NCBI GenBank assembly: GCA_963995525.1
Contig: OZ023210.1
Coordinates: 21,187,913 to 21,251,912 of the forward strand
Direction: 5' to 3'
Source of the DNA: Escarpia spicata
Lineage: Eukaryota; Annelida; Polychaeta; Sabellida; Siboglinidae
DNA length: 64,000 bases
Below the pieces are notes generated by a model. The model ran no database searches and was not told the origin of the DNA. It worked only from the letters and a program-made list of their open reading frames with translations. Made by a program: the position numbers and the translations under genes. Positions 40,799 through 52,800 of this stretch are shown here, piece by piece (the stretch's first letter is position 1; each line of letters starts with the position of its first letter).

Positions 40799-43424
40799 AT
40801 AACATAACATAACATAACATAACGTTTATTTGACCCCATATAGGTACACAATTAATTGGTTTTTGAACATCACTTATGCTGTAATAAACAACAAATATAA
40901 ACATTATGCAGACATACATAAACGTATATAATTATATGTTCAACATACTATTCGGAAAATACATACAAACGCATGTACAGCTATTATGGTATTGGTGTAC
41001 CATAGATATTAATCATATAGCTTATTCAATCGGGGTCGGTGACTCCTATTAAGACACAATTGTCGCTATCATAGGAGCCACCCTATTTACGTGATAATTT
41101 ATGTGGTCTTTTTACAAGGTGTCTAACTCATGTATGTTTTTTTGGGAGTGCTTGTTTTATGTGAGAATGTAAGTTTGTATGTGTGCTGGTTGCCTGAAGC
41201 TAGCATCAAATGTATTGTATTTAATGGTTCTGTTGACATGTGTAGCAATTTGATAGAGTGCATGAATCATTATATTTGTGTAACAAGTATGTTTTTATAT
41301 AAAATGAGAAGCCTCGCAAACTGTGAGTATATATTTTGTCTTTGATTATATCGGGGGTGTCATTTATAGCATGTGGTAGGCTGTATTTGAGACATTTCAT
41401 TGCAAATTCATGCTTAGTTCTAAAAGTATGTATATAATTTTTTTCACGAGTATTATAATTATGTATGTTTACACATGGAATAATTTGCCAGTTAAGTAAA
41501 TAAGGATGTAACATTTTATGGATGTATTTAAAGTGTAACTTTAATATGTCTTCTACTTTTAGTAGTTTAAGTTTTTTTTAAAGTGGTTCCGTGTGTGAGT
41601 TGTATTTGTTTAAGGTTATTATTCGCACGGCTTTTTTATTTATTTTTGTAATTATATTTATTTGGTATCCCCAAACCATGGTACAATAATTGATATGAGA
41701 TAATATTAATGTGTTATATAACAACACTTTTATATCTAAAGGTAATACATATTTTAATCTGTTTATTATGCCAATTGTTTTGGAGCACTTATTTGAAATT
41801 TTCTCAGTGTTTTTTCCAATTTTTGTTAGTGTCTAAAGTCAATCCTAGAAAGTTAAATTCATCTACTCTTTCAATATTTATATTATCTATTTTAAGCGTA
41901 AGAGTCTGCGTGCGTTTATTAGGCATATGAAAAATAATGTATTTTGATTTGCTTTTATTGAAAGAAAATTTATTTATGTTTAGCCATTCATTAACTTTAA
42001 AAAGTTCTTCATTTATTAAGGATTCTGTACTTTTGTTGCGTGTGTTGTTGTTGTTGTTGTTAAGACATTTTAAAGAGCTAGATAATGTGGTGTCATCAGC
42101 GTACATGACGAAATTAAATAATTGACTAGCTTGTGAGAAATCATTTATGTAAATGATAAATAATAGTGGTCCAAGGATTGAACCTTGTGGGACGCCGATT
42201 GTTATAGGTAAGATGTCTGAATTTATTTGTTCAAATTCAGTGTATTGTTTCCTGTTTTGTAAGTAACTTCTGAATAACTGCAAAGTTGAACCATTTAGGC
42301 CATAGTAAGTTAATTTGTTATGTAAAATGTTATGGTCAATAGTATCAAACGCCTTAGAAAGGTCGATAAATACATTAATTGGTTCATCATTATTATCCAT
42401 TTTAGTTATAATTCTATCTATTAGCTCAAGCGCAGCAAATTCCGTTGAATATTTTGCTCTAAAACCATACTGATTATCAAATAAAAGCTTCATATCATTG
42501 AAATATGAATATAACTGAATAAAAATTTATTTCTCTAACACTTTAGAAATTGTGGGAAGAAGGGAAATTGGTTTGTAATTTTCAAATAAAGATGGATCGT
42601 CTTTCTTAAATATAGGAATAACTTTTGCAATTTTTAGTTTGTCTGGGAATATCCCGGATTTTTAAACTTGGTTTATTAAAAGCTTTAATGATTTTATAAT
42701 TGCAGGCTCAATTATCTTGAGCAATTTTGATAAAATGCCATCAAATCCAGAGCTGTTTTTTGTGGGAAGATTATTAATAGTTTTCCTAATAGTCTCTTCA
42801 TCAACACTCTGAAACGTAAATACAGAATTAACGTTTTTGTTTAAATAATAACTATAGTTTTTGTTACCTTTATATTTAATACCTTGTGCGATGGTCTGAC
42901 CTATATTTGTAAAATAATTATTAAATTTGTTTGCAATATCCTTTTTATAAGTTATTTTTGTACCATTTTCTATTTAAAAAAATAATGGTAATCTACGGTG
43001 TGTACGATTTTTTGAAAGAAATTCATTAATAACTTTCCAGGTATTTTTTATATCATATTTAAATCGATTAAATCTTTGTTCAAAATACACTTGTTTGGCT
43101 GCACGAATATTTTTCTTTAATATCATATTATAAGTTTTTAGATTAATATTAATAGCTTCATAGCTTGTCGAATTTGGTTGTGTCAATTTTAATTGTTTAT
43201 AGAGTTTGTCTCGATATTGAATAGATTTTAGCAATCCTTGTTGATCTTTTATGTTTATATTTATTAAATTTCACCAGCTTAGTTTGCATATGCTTATTTT
43301 TTGCCCGTATAATTTCTTCGTAGTTTATATCATAATTTAAATTTGTGTCTGCATTTATATTTTTATTTAGCTTATTGTATATCTCATTTTATTTTATTTC
43401 GTGTTTATAGCGGAACTATATCAA
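40799..43424 (-). mobile_element. 5'-truncated CR1/Jockey-type LINE with (GTTAT)n tail
   Basis: Minus strand. 43234-42974 encodes the pre-RT segment; 42493-41804 encodes an RT with [49 protein letters not shown] and the catalytic FVMYADDTTL. 41514-41221 encodes the C-terminal region (HNYNTREKN). The 3' end is a five-unit (GTTAT)n tail (40799-40823 on the plus strand). A few frame breaks separate the pieces. The endonuclease region is absent, so it is a 5'-truncated copy of about 2.6 kb. Confidence 0.88.
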
Positions 43425-43860
43425 CTCTTCTAATGGTTGACATTTGGTTGTTTCAAGTGTCAACTACATTGTGAATCTGTAATTATTAGTCTGTATTAAT
43501 ACAATTGATTTACACAGTACCATGTCTACACAAGGCATGGCAAGCGTAAACAGAACAGTAGAATGCATTTGATATAAATATAGTGTACGATATTTCACTC
43601 TATAGTTGTCCAGAATATAAATTGTCTATGTTTGTCACCTACAGGTGACAGAATATTAATTTTCTATGTTTGTCACCTACAGGTTTCTACAGACAATACA
43701 TATTTAACCAATAGACGCCACAGTCACACCATTTTATAATAATTAAATGAACATCAAAATAAACACAACTTGCAATTATAGAAAATCAATAGTTTTGAAG
43801 ATAAAAAGTGTTAGGCAACTGTTCAGTCTAACAGGGGTCAAGTGTGTCTACTCTGCCTGG
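43425..43860 (-). mobile_element. Partial second copy of the piggyBac-type element's internal sequence
   Basis: In reverse complement this matches 21540-21985. Shared words include CTTCAAAACTATTGATTTTC, TGGACAACTATAGAGTG, CAAATGCATTCTACTGT and GAAACAACCAAATG. It contains a private tandem duplication of about 40 bp ending GTTTGTCACCTACAG. The canonical ends are not both preserved; the LINE abuts it on the left. Confidence 0.7.
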
Positions 43861-44019
43861 GCACTGTGACCAATTAAAGATTAGTCAAGGTTTCAATGGA
43901 ACAGTAGCACTAGGCTGCAGAGATTAGTCTTGGTTGTGACTTTGTGGCACAATAAACAAAATCTACTGTTGGGGGTGGTCTCAAGGGCCCTTCTCAAAAC
44001 CACATCACTAGATAATGTA

Positions 44020-44300
44020 AAACTTTTGCACTTTGGGGGCCCCTTAGGTACCCTAAGAATGATTCAATAAAATACAGATTTCTTGTATATAGTGGCAGCA
44101 CCCTAAGATACATCTATGCAAAATTAGAAAAAAAGTTGCTGAACAGTTTTTGAAAAAATAGGCCAAATGTTGCATTTTTACCAGTTTTGGGGTCCTTGGA
44201 GGCCCTAGGGAGCCCTTAAAATGATTCAATCAAATACAGATTTCTTGTGCATAGTGGCAGTGCCCTAAGATGTCTATACAAAATTAGAGAAAATTGCCAC
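44020..44300. repeat. Two diverged tandem units of about 160 bp
   Basis: Unit 1 (44026-44125) and unit 2 (44186-44290) share GGCCC...CCCT, ATGATTCAAT.AAATACAG, TAGTGGCAG and CCCTAAGAT...AAAATTAGA. Unit 2 runs directly into the 3' end of the putative zinc-finger gene exon at about 44300, so the exon's downstream border has been rearranged. Confidence 0.6.
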
Positions 44301-45435
44301 GGCGAACTCCATGAATTCCGCCCGCAGTGTATCATAATAGTCCTCCGGCAGCAGGTGTTCTGGTAAACGCTTGGCCAGATCGAGCACTGAAACACACCAA
44401 AGCAAAGCACTCAGTACAAATAAAGCAGAACTTTTCAAGCAGTCTCCCTGAACACCAGATCGATCACTGAAACACACCAAAACAATACAAGAAAGAACAC
44501 ACATACCATTACCTTAATATGTAATTTACTAAGTTTAGTACTGTTAGTTTGTTAACTTGCGTATTTGATGTCAATAAATGTAATATAGGTTGTCCGAATT
44601 TACGATGCATGTACCTGTATTTGGGGTGAATTTCTCCCTCAGATCTGGCCGGGGGACTTCCTACTAAATCAGCAACTGATTGTTGCAGGACAGTTTCTTT
44701 ACCATCTTGGTCATCAGGGCAGCGTACAAAAGACGAACGCTGCTGCGTGACAATTAATAAACAAGAAAAAATAGATAAACGTACTGCTACACATAATGTT
44801 GATGATTACCCTGTAGCAAAAAAACTGCAACTGTTCAATATATTTTCTCCTGCAACAATAGATCACTTAATTATCACACCATGCACTCATAATAGAAAGA
44901 GTCCAAAGTAGAATGACATTTCATATTTGCAGACTAATTGTGTCCATGGATGGATTGGCAGGCACCTACAAGTCATATTTCATTGATAGGTTATGTCTTC
45001 AGATTATTCACTGTTTGCAGAAATTGATACAAATCTAATTAACTATAAAATGACTCATTGGAAGAAGCGAGTCCGCACGCCGTCGCTGATGTGCAGAGCA
45101 CCCTTTGCGTCAATGGAGTCAAATAACGCCAGGTACGGGACAAAATCATAGTAGCATCCGTCAATAGTTTTAAAACGTAGGTAAGAACCCAAAAAAATGC
45201 AAAATGGAATGAAAATAGTACCTGAACCAATACCGAAATCGCTTCGGCAAAGCCGACACAGGGCATAAACGCTGCACTTGTGGCTCGTCGCTATCTTGCT
45301 TGGCCATTCTTTAACGCAACTGTCCTGGAACTGTGTTATATATCTCTTTTTCTTTGGTGGTGATGCATTCCGCTCGGGTGACATGTTGTTACGCTTCTTC
45401 ATCGTGCGGAAATCAGATCGCGAATGAGTGCTCAC
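44296..45435 (-). pseudogene. Fragments of a BED-like zinc-finger / hAT-derived gene
   Basis: Three exon-like pieces on the minus strand. 45435-45236 starts MSTHSRSDF, then PPKKKRYITQFQDSC and CSVYALCRLCRSDFGIGSG, the first half of a BED-type finger, with donor AG|GTACTA. About 44745-44604 (SSFVRCPDDQDGKETVL) has a good acceptor and donor. About 44387-44296 contains LDLAKRLPEHLLPEDYYDTL and LRAEFMEFAVA, resembling the C-terminal part of hAT-related proteins. The phases of the first two pieces do not join, and the second half of the finger (the D-x-x-R-H part) was not found. So it is either a broken gene or missing exons. A TCGCGAGA promoter motif and AACATGGCGG lie upstream, suggesting it was once a real promoter. 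Confidence 0.4.
44452..44485 (-). repeat. Duplicate of the zinc-finger exon acceptor
   Basis: CCAGATCGATCACTGAAACA and the following CACCAAA repeat the genuine junction at about 44375-44408 with only a few changes. On the minus strand it preserves TGTTTCAG, a second potential 3' splice site about 75 bp upstream. Confidence 0.7.
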
Positions 45436-45467
45436 TTTGAAGCGACATCAGGATGTAGGTCACGCGT

Positions 45468-45837
45468 TCGCGAGAAAAACAGAATGTCGAAACGGAATGA
45501 AAATTTCGTTCCGTTTTTTAAATGAAAAATGTACGTAAATTTTTTTCCGCGATGACCGTCAAATGACGGAGATTTTCGTCTTCGTAACGGAGGTTTTCAG
45601 CGACGTCGAAATAACGGAGTCTCTGTACGAATGACGGAGGGTTGACATGTATGGAGGGAGGGATGGAGGGTGTGGCAAGGACAGAGAAAATATAATTCAT
45701 ATGAACTTCATGGTGAAAGTTTGTAGGATAAATGCTGGCGATTAAATTATCAGCCGGATGTAGCATTTGCCGGCCATCGTATTGCGCATATACGAAAGTG
45801 ACGTACCTTGTTGGTAAACATGGCGGAGCTCTTTTGT
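45468..45837 (-). promoter_or_regulatory. Promoter-like region upstream of the zinc-finger fragment
   Basis: Contains TCGCGAGA (about 45469-45476), a near-perfect palindrome AAACGGAATGAAA/TTTCGTTCCGTTT (about 45488-45517), four ACGGAG words (45568-45650) and an AACATGGCGG YY1-like site (about 45827). All are common in CpG-rich housekeeping promoters. The assignment is by motif only. Confidence 0.35.
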
Positions 45838-46139
45838 CTGAGTAAATGGGGGTTGTTATCTTGTCTCGGCTTTACTTTTAGTTTCTATTAAGTCAAAATA
45901 GTTCGTGTGTACGTTGCAGAACAATAATATCGACTTGTGGCTATTGAGTTATTATCGGAAAATTTAGCTTTATTGTCTCAGTAACCACCCATTGTAATAT
46001 CTGAAGCAAGTTAATTACGCATGAAGGTTAAAGTTAATTAGATGAAAGATAATTAATATTACCCATTTTTTACCGTGAAGTTGTTTCAAAATTTTGATTA
46101 TATCTTATCTTGGACAGGTTGATTTAATTATTGAATTAT

Positions 46140-46490
46140 GTTGTACAAAATATTCTATAGAAACCCATCTACAAAAATCCTATAGAATATTATGTACAAC
46201 GTTTTGCTTTCCCCATCGTCTTCGTCCCTACTGGAGCACAAGGCGTCAACAAATGTCCTCCAGTTAGAAGGGTCTTGGGCGAGCCAGCTTAGTTCGTGCC
46301 ATTTCTTCCCGGCCAGTTTCATTTCTTCTTCTATGTTTTTGTCCAGGTGCCCAGTAGTCTGCCTCGTTTCCGTTGTACATGTGGTGTCCGTTTCAGAACT
46401 GCATGTTGTAGGCTGTTTCTGTCCTTGCGGAGAACATGGCCAAATGGTGGAAATGTAACACAACGTGTGGCAAGAAAACACGTAAATCTG
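46140..46490 (-). mobile_element. LINE 3' fragment with inverted-repeat border
   Basis: Minus-strand frames read LGHVLRKDRNSLQHAVLKR then EEEMKLAGKKWHEL, SWLAQDPSNWRTFVDALCSS and RDEDDGE, the usual C-terminus of a LINE ORF2. At 46140-46200 two inverse arms (GTTGTAC...ATATTCTATAG and CTATAGAATATTATGTACAAC) flank the end, and may be a hairpin at the 3' terminus. Confidence 0.7.
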
Positions 46491-46732
46491 TTACTATTTA
46501 TTTCGTACCAAGCAAATCCACCTTTCCAATAGAAACTAATACAGGTGTACACTAACTCAGCAGATGCCAATGGACAACTGAATACCAGTGAATTCTTTCA
46601 GATAAGAGAATCAACATAGAAAAGGGCGAGTGCACTTTGGCGCCTCGGAGTAACTCATTTACAATACTCCCAAGGCCAAGTTTAGCGTAACATCTGCAGG
46701 GGCCGTAGAATCAGTCACGCGTTACCGTGTTA

Positions 46733-46741
46733 TCATGTGAC
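46733..46741 (+). promoter_or_regulatory. CLEAR/M-box-like E-box upstream of the fucosidase
   Basis: TCATGTGAC, 96 bp before the start codon, matches the MiT/TFE (TFEB/MITF) E-box used by lysosomal genes. Alpha-L-fucosidase is a lysosomal or secreted enzyme, so the site makes sense, but a single 9-mer is weak evidence. Confidence 0.35.
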
Positions 46742-46836
46742 GCTAACGACAAAGACAATCGAGCCTCGACATGACCTGTTAGAGTCGGCTACGTTGTTTG
46801 TATCCTCCTAGGTCGTACAACTGAGCAACTGTCGAC

Positions 46837-49800
46837 ATGGCTCTCTCTGTTGGTGTGTTCTTGCTCCTGTCAATTGTCATCTGCTCGTCGACGCGCTATG
46901 AGCCGACGTGGAAGTCCCTGGACTCCCGGCCACTGCCAGCCTGGTACGATGACGCCAAGTTTGGCATCTTCATTCACTGGGGAGTTTTCTCCGTGCCGAG
47001 CTTCGGCAACGAGTGGTTCTGGCATTCGTGGAAGACCGGCGTTAAAGCGATAGTGGACTTTATGAAGGCGAACTATCCGCCTGACTTCACTTACGCCGAC
47101 TTCGCCCGTCAGTTCACGGCAGAATTATACGACCCCGATCACTGGGCGGATGTGCTTAAAGCGTCGGGTGCTAAGTAGGTCAACTTGTTATTTATGGTAC
47201 TCGGACCTCGTTGATGTTCACTAAACTCTAAGGCATGACTCGCTGTGCTATTAATGAATACAATTATATTATAGGCACTTTTGTAGAATCCGGACCCACC
47301 TCGATTTCGCCATTATAACTTCTTCTTCCGTTAAGTGGCCACAATCAATATATGATTATTCTACAACTATTCTGGGGATCTGGCATTTGGAAAGAAAAAC
47401 CCACCTCCTACAAAATATATCAAAATACACCCTGTGTGTCAGGCCCAAAAGAACAAAACAGAAAAAAAACAAGAACTACAAAGCTACTACTAATAGTTAT
47501 CTATAGCTCTCTAACAATGACCCTTGAGTTTTGTCTAACTTCGATACCTCAGTGCGTTAGTTCCATTATTTAACATTATCCCATGTATATTTACGTTTAT
47601 GAATATTGCGTATTGGCGCACTTTTGAGGCGTAAATAGCGCCCGGGTTTGCATCAACATAAGCCGCAATATCGCTCATTTTACGAGCGCGATGCGGTAAC
47701 GCACGACCGCAGCGGTGCAGACTAGCGCAAACCGGGTCGCTATTTGGGCTTCAAAAGTCCGCTAAGACACAATATTTTCGTAACATAAATATACCTGGGA
47801 TGATGTTGAATGATGGAACTAACATTCTGATGTATCAAAGTTAGGCAAAACTCAAGTTATAACAGCGAAATCGAGGTGGGTCCGGATTCTACACAAGTGC
47901 CCAATTACAGTCCAGCCGTGTTGCGTAATACTAGGTGTATCGTGCGTTATGAAAACGGTTCTATGAGTTCGGAGTTCTGACTATGCGTGCGCTAACTCCC
48001 TTGTTACGCTTCCGGGTCAGAGTGCAATCGACATAAACAATTGTTGACAACGCAGCCATCTTCTGTTATTTATGCGATGTAAACGCAAACTATTGTCATG
48101 TATGAAACTATTACTAGCACACTAGTCTCTAGGTCCATTCCGGGAGTAAATAACTGGTACACATATCGAACATAGTACATTACATTATGGTAGATACATT
48201 GTATATTGCATATTAAATAATATTTATGTCAAATTAGTAGCCTATAGGCTATACTCGTTAACTCGGCTCTTGTCTTGACTTGTAGTAGCAGCCTGCAGCC
48301 TCAGGTTAATTGTGTTTTCACAACCGGAAAATTCGTGCCAGGTCAAATAAATCTCGCTTTCTAAGACTTAAGTTAAACTAGTTATACACAGTGAGTTGCA
48401 ATTAAGACAAAGACATTCGTCAACTATGTCTATGTACACGACGTCAATATATCTGTTACCGATATGAATGGATATCCAGCCCCACAATTTTATCATCATA
48501 TCATACATAGGGGTTGAAGGTGTACATTTTGAGTAAAATATAAAAAAATATACCTCAATGGTAGTGAACGTTTGATCATGTTGGCATTACTTTCAGCTAC
48601 AATAAATATGCTATTGTCAACGCTACCTCTCGATGCCAAAACTGCAACAAAACCCCCTTAACACTAAACGTTCTGCAACAACACTATACCTCTTAGATAT
48701 AACAAATATGCAACATCACCCAGACCCTCAACATCAACAATCACCAATCCGTGCCCCGTTTACACCAAACCTCCCCATCACTATCTCCTCCTTAACACCA
48801 CCCCGACATGACACAAAAAAGTGGGAAATGTGCAATATCTCAGGCTGTAATTCTGTATCGTATCCATAAAAAACCTACCACGCTATAACCCTAGGCTGGT
48901 GGCCTTCTCAGTGCTGTCTGCCAGGTCGTCGGTTCTGTTACAATATACATACATGTAAGGAGGCCAACCAAGCCTTGAATTAGACATTGAATGGATTTGG
49001 GACAGGGAGCCTACTGACTCACAATATATAGGGAACCTCAATCAGTGGTTATTAATTTTGATCTACCTCCCTTTCACTTAATTCCCCCAGCCGGTCAATG
49101 TTCATATCAGCCAATCATTCTGGAAAAAACATCACTGCATCGTCAAAAGCCTGCGTATTGCCTCACTTTTGGTAAACTTCCCCATTCACATTAGCCTTTG
49201 ATGGAATGCTGAAATATGATGCACCGAATCACTGGTGAACACCAGCGCAACATTCAAGCATGGAGGCCATACCGCAAGAAGGACATAGATATGCTAGAAA
49301 GAGTGCAGAGGAGAGCAACTAAAACGATACCAAAACTGAGGGATCTTAGTTACGAAATACACCTAAAAAATGCGGTTTAACAACACTAGAGACCAGGAGA
49401 TTGAGAGGAGATCAGATAGAAGTGTTTAAAATATTGAAGGGTTGTGAAAATATTGATAGAAATATTTTTTTCTCAGTTAAGATAGATAGAAGGACTAGAG
49501 GACATGAACTTACATTAGCAAAGGAACAGAGTAGATTGGATATAAGAAAGTTTTCATTTTCACAAAAGTCTGTAAATGAATGGAACAGATTACCTGCTGA
49601 TTGTGTAGGTGCTAGTAGCGTGAATATGTTTTAAAATAAAATCGACACATACCTCAGACGGGCGGGATACACATAGATAAAAGGGTCGGACTCTCAATAA
49701 GCCAAAGGGCTTCCTTGTCCACCTGCCACCTAGAGTTAATTCTCTGGGTGGCAATCTTGTTAAATCTTGTTAAACATGGTTGTCCTTGTTATAATGTTGG

Positions 49801-52800
49801 CACCTCTATAACTATGTCCCGTAAATATTCTTGAATTTGATCTTTGTTCCATAAATGAAACTTGTTAAAATTTACCTTATCGGCTACAATCATGAAAAGT
49901 GCGAAATAATTATGGAAAGCAAGAAACAAGACAACAAACTGGAACTTCTGTATCATTTTAGCAGGCACGTATGAGTTGTTTATGTCGATTGACCTATGAC
50001 ATTACCCATTATGCTTTGCGGCAGCAGAACACCAAACTGGCTTACTGTTCATTCACTCATGCATTAATTAATTCATTCATTCATTACAAACAAATAACAT
50101 ATTCTTCAATAATAATGAGAACAATTGAACTAATATTTATCGCAATTCTAACTGTTCGCAATATCAATCATTAATAATTTTATTTATCTGACCTATGTTT
50201 GTTGGTTGGTTTGCTTGTATACATCGGCTCGTTGGTTGGTAAGTTGGTTAACAGGTTGGTTGGTTGGTTGCGTGGTTGGGGCTCACAGTGATGTTGGTCT
50301 TTTGCAATCTCGGCCCGAGTGAACTTGGCCTGTTTTGGTGAAGTCGGCCAGTGACCTCGGCCTGTGCGGCAATGAACTCGGCCTGTATTGCCAGTGATCT
50401 CAGCCTGTTCGGGGGTGTGTTGCTGATCAGAAACGATAGCGGCATGAAGTTGGCCAGTGAATTCGGCATGTGCAGCAGTGAACTCGGCCAGCATAGCCAG
50501 TGATCTCGGCCTGTTTGAGTGATGTTAGCCAGCGTTTTTTTGTGTATCATAATTACATTGTACATGTATTATGTATTGTGATAACTGCTTCATAATGTCC
50601 AATATGTTGCATGGTTGTTTTCTACAGCGATCTCTGTTTTTATGTCTTTTTGTTTTGTTGGGTTTGCCTCCAAGATATCTTCCACTGGATCACTGACAGC
50701 AAATTGAAATTAAATGCAAATAAAACTGACTTGATCATTATAGCGTAGTAAACTTGATGGTTTTTTCCCTAAACGTATTTTGAATCAGCATATCATGCCA
50801 GCAACCTTGGTGCGGAATCGAGGAGTGGTCTTTGACAGTAACTTCAATTTCCGACAAAATTGGAACTAGGGCTTTTTCTTTTGCTAGTGCACCAACTGTT
50901 TGGAATATGCTTCCTGTTAATGTTAGATCAGTTGAAAATATTACAAAGTTCCGTCATCATTTGAAAACTTATATTTACAACCTTGCTTATTCACCATAGC
51001 TCCCTAGCACCTTGACCCATCTGTTGACAACTGGAATATTGCTTATGGATTTTTAGATTGACCAATCCTTTTGTTTTGATGTGCATCTGAGCTTAGTTTC
51101 CAAGGATTTAGGCATAATCGAAGTTATCTTATTATTAATATTATTATATATTTTATCAGTGTACGTTATTATTTCTGTTCCGTCTTTTCTTGGTCTTGTC
51201 ACCCATACAATGCTATTTGTTGGCACTTTTGGGGTATAAATAAATGTATTTTCGTTATTATTATACAATGTATATATACATATGCATTGGAACCGAGGGG
51301 GGTGAGTAGTGGGAGATACGCTTACCCCCAACGTGTCGGCTAGGGGATTCGGTTGGAGTTTTTGGTGAGCCTCAATAGGGTTTTGGTGAGCATCAGCTAC
51401 CCAATATTAATAACGTTCCGATGCCTATCGTGTGGCACAATGTTCCGACAATGATTCGGGGCTAGTTTGCAGAAGACACAAGGCATAATGTAGAAAGTTT
51501 GTATTTTATTAAACTTTATAAATTTATCTGTATTTCCAATGATCTCGGCCTGTTTGAGTGATGTTAGCCAGATATTTTGTTGTTCTGTATTTCCGAGCAT
51601 ATCCACGTAAGTTTTGCATTTTCAGAATTCAACTGGTGTAGGTTAGCTAGTGGCCCATTGTGGTGGTCTTTGGTTTTAGAGTTTTTTTATAGTTTCACCT
51701 GGGATCGGCGGGGTGAGGATATTGTGTGCAAATGTGCAATTAAATAAACAACTTTGCTAAATGCGCAAATCATAGGGCAATTTAATTTGGTGGTATATTT
51801 CTTGCAGTTCATAATGTAGGCTGACCTGAGACAAACTTGACATGCAAGATCTGCTTAGCTCCATTCATTCATAGCATTCATTGGTGGCATTGTAATAAAG
51901 AAACCAATTACGCCTCACGGATTTCTTTTGTAGCTACTCGCCAACATCCCTATTCACAACAGCGGTCGCTGATGTAGGCTTTTAAGCCCATGAAAACATT
52001 GTATAGAACAAAAACTAAGCAGTTGGTATTTTTGTTTTCTCGAGCAATTGCCATTCATTACCATGATATCTCTGTATGTGAAATTTAGTACATTTTAGCA
52101 TGTTTTTTTAATGGTAATGTAACATTGGCTGTGTTAACACAACTCTATTAATAAATCTAGTCCCATAAATATACTTCTCAGGTAACTTTTTGTGTTATAC
52201 ACTTTTCTGATGAGGTAAATTTAGATGTGTTCCTACAATGTTATACTTTCTGTCATAGAACTCCTAAATTTGAGCATTAGACATCTGTGTGAAGTTGAAC
52301 ATTCGTATTGCTTTCAATTTTACGTCTGTGCACTTGTAGTTTGAATGGTCATATAATTATAATTTCTTGTAATATTTCAGCAGTTTTTTTAGTATAATGT
52401 TATATATTCATATATAATACATATGTTATATATTCATGCTTGGAACTCACTATGACGTATATGTGGTACCGTATGTGTCATACATGTTTTCTGTTTCCGA
52501 TTAAATTATCTGATCGATATGTTGATATGAGACGAAGACGAGTAAACAGTTTGACATTGCATACAATGATTGCAAACAAAGTAACTGCTCTGTGAAACAA
52601 TACACGACTAACAAGCCGATTGTCGTGGCTTCCACACATCTTAACAAATCGAAGACAAACACCATGAAGGAATCTCAGTAAAGCATTTCAAGAGTAGCCA
52701 GCCGATTACTGCCTCAACACATTCTCACAGCACACAAATCAAAGACAAACAATATGAAGGAATCTGCTCAATGAACGGACACAAATCAAAGATAGACAAC

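Noticed and set aside
48633..48869. 78-aa ORF in fucosidase intron 1
   Set aside because: Caused by an A/C-rich strand bias; no splice context and no similarity.
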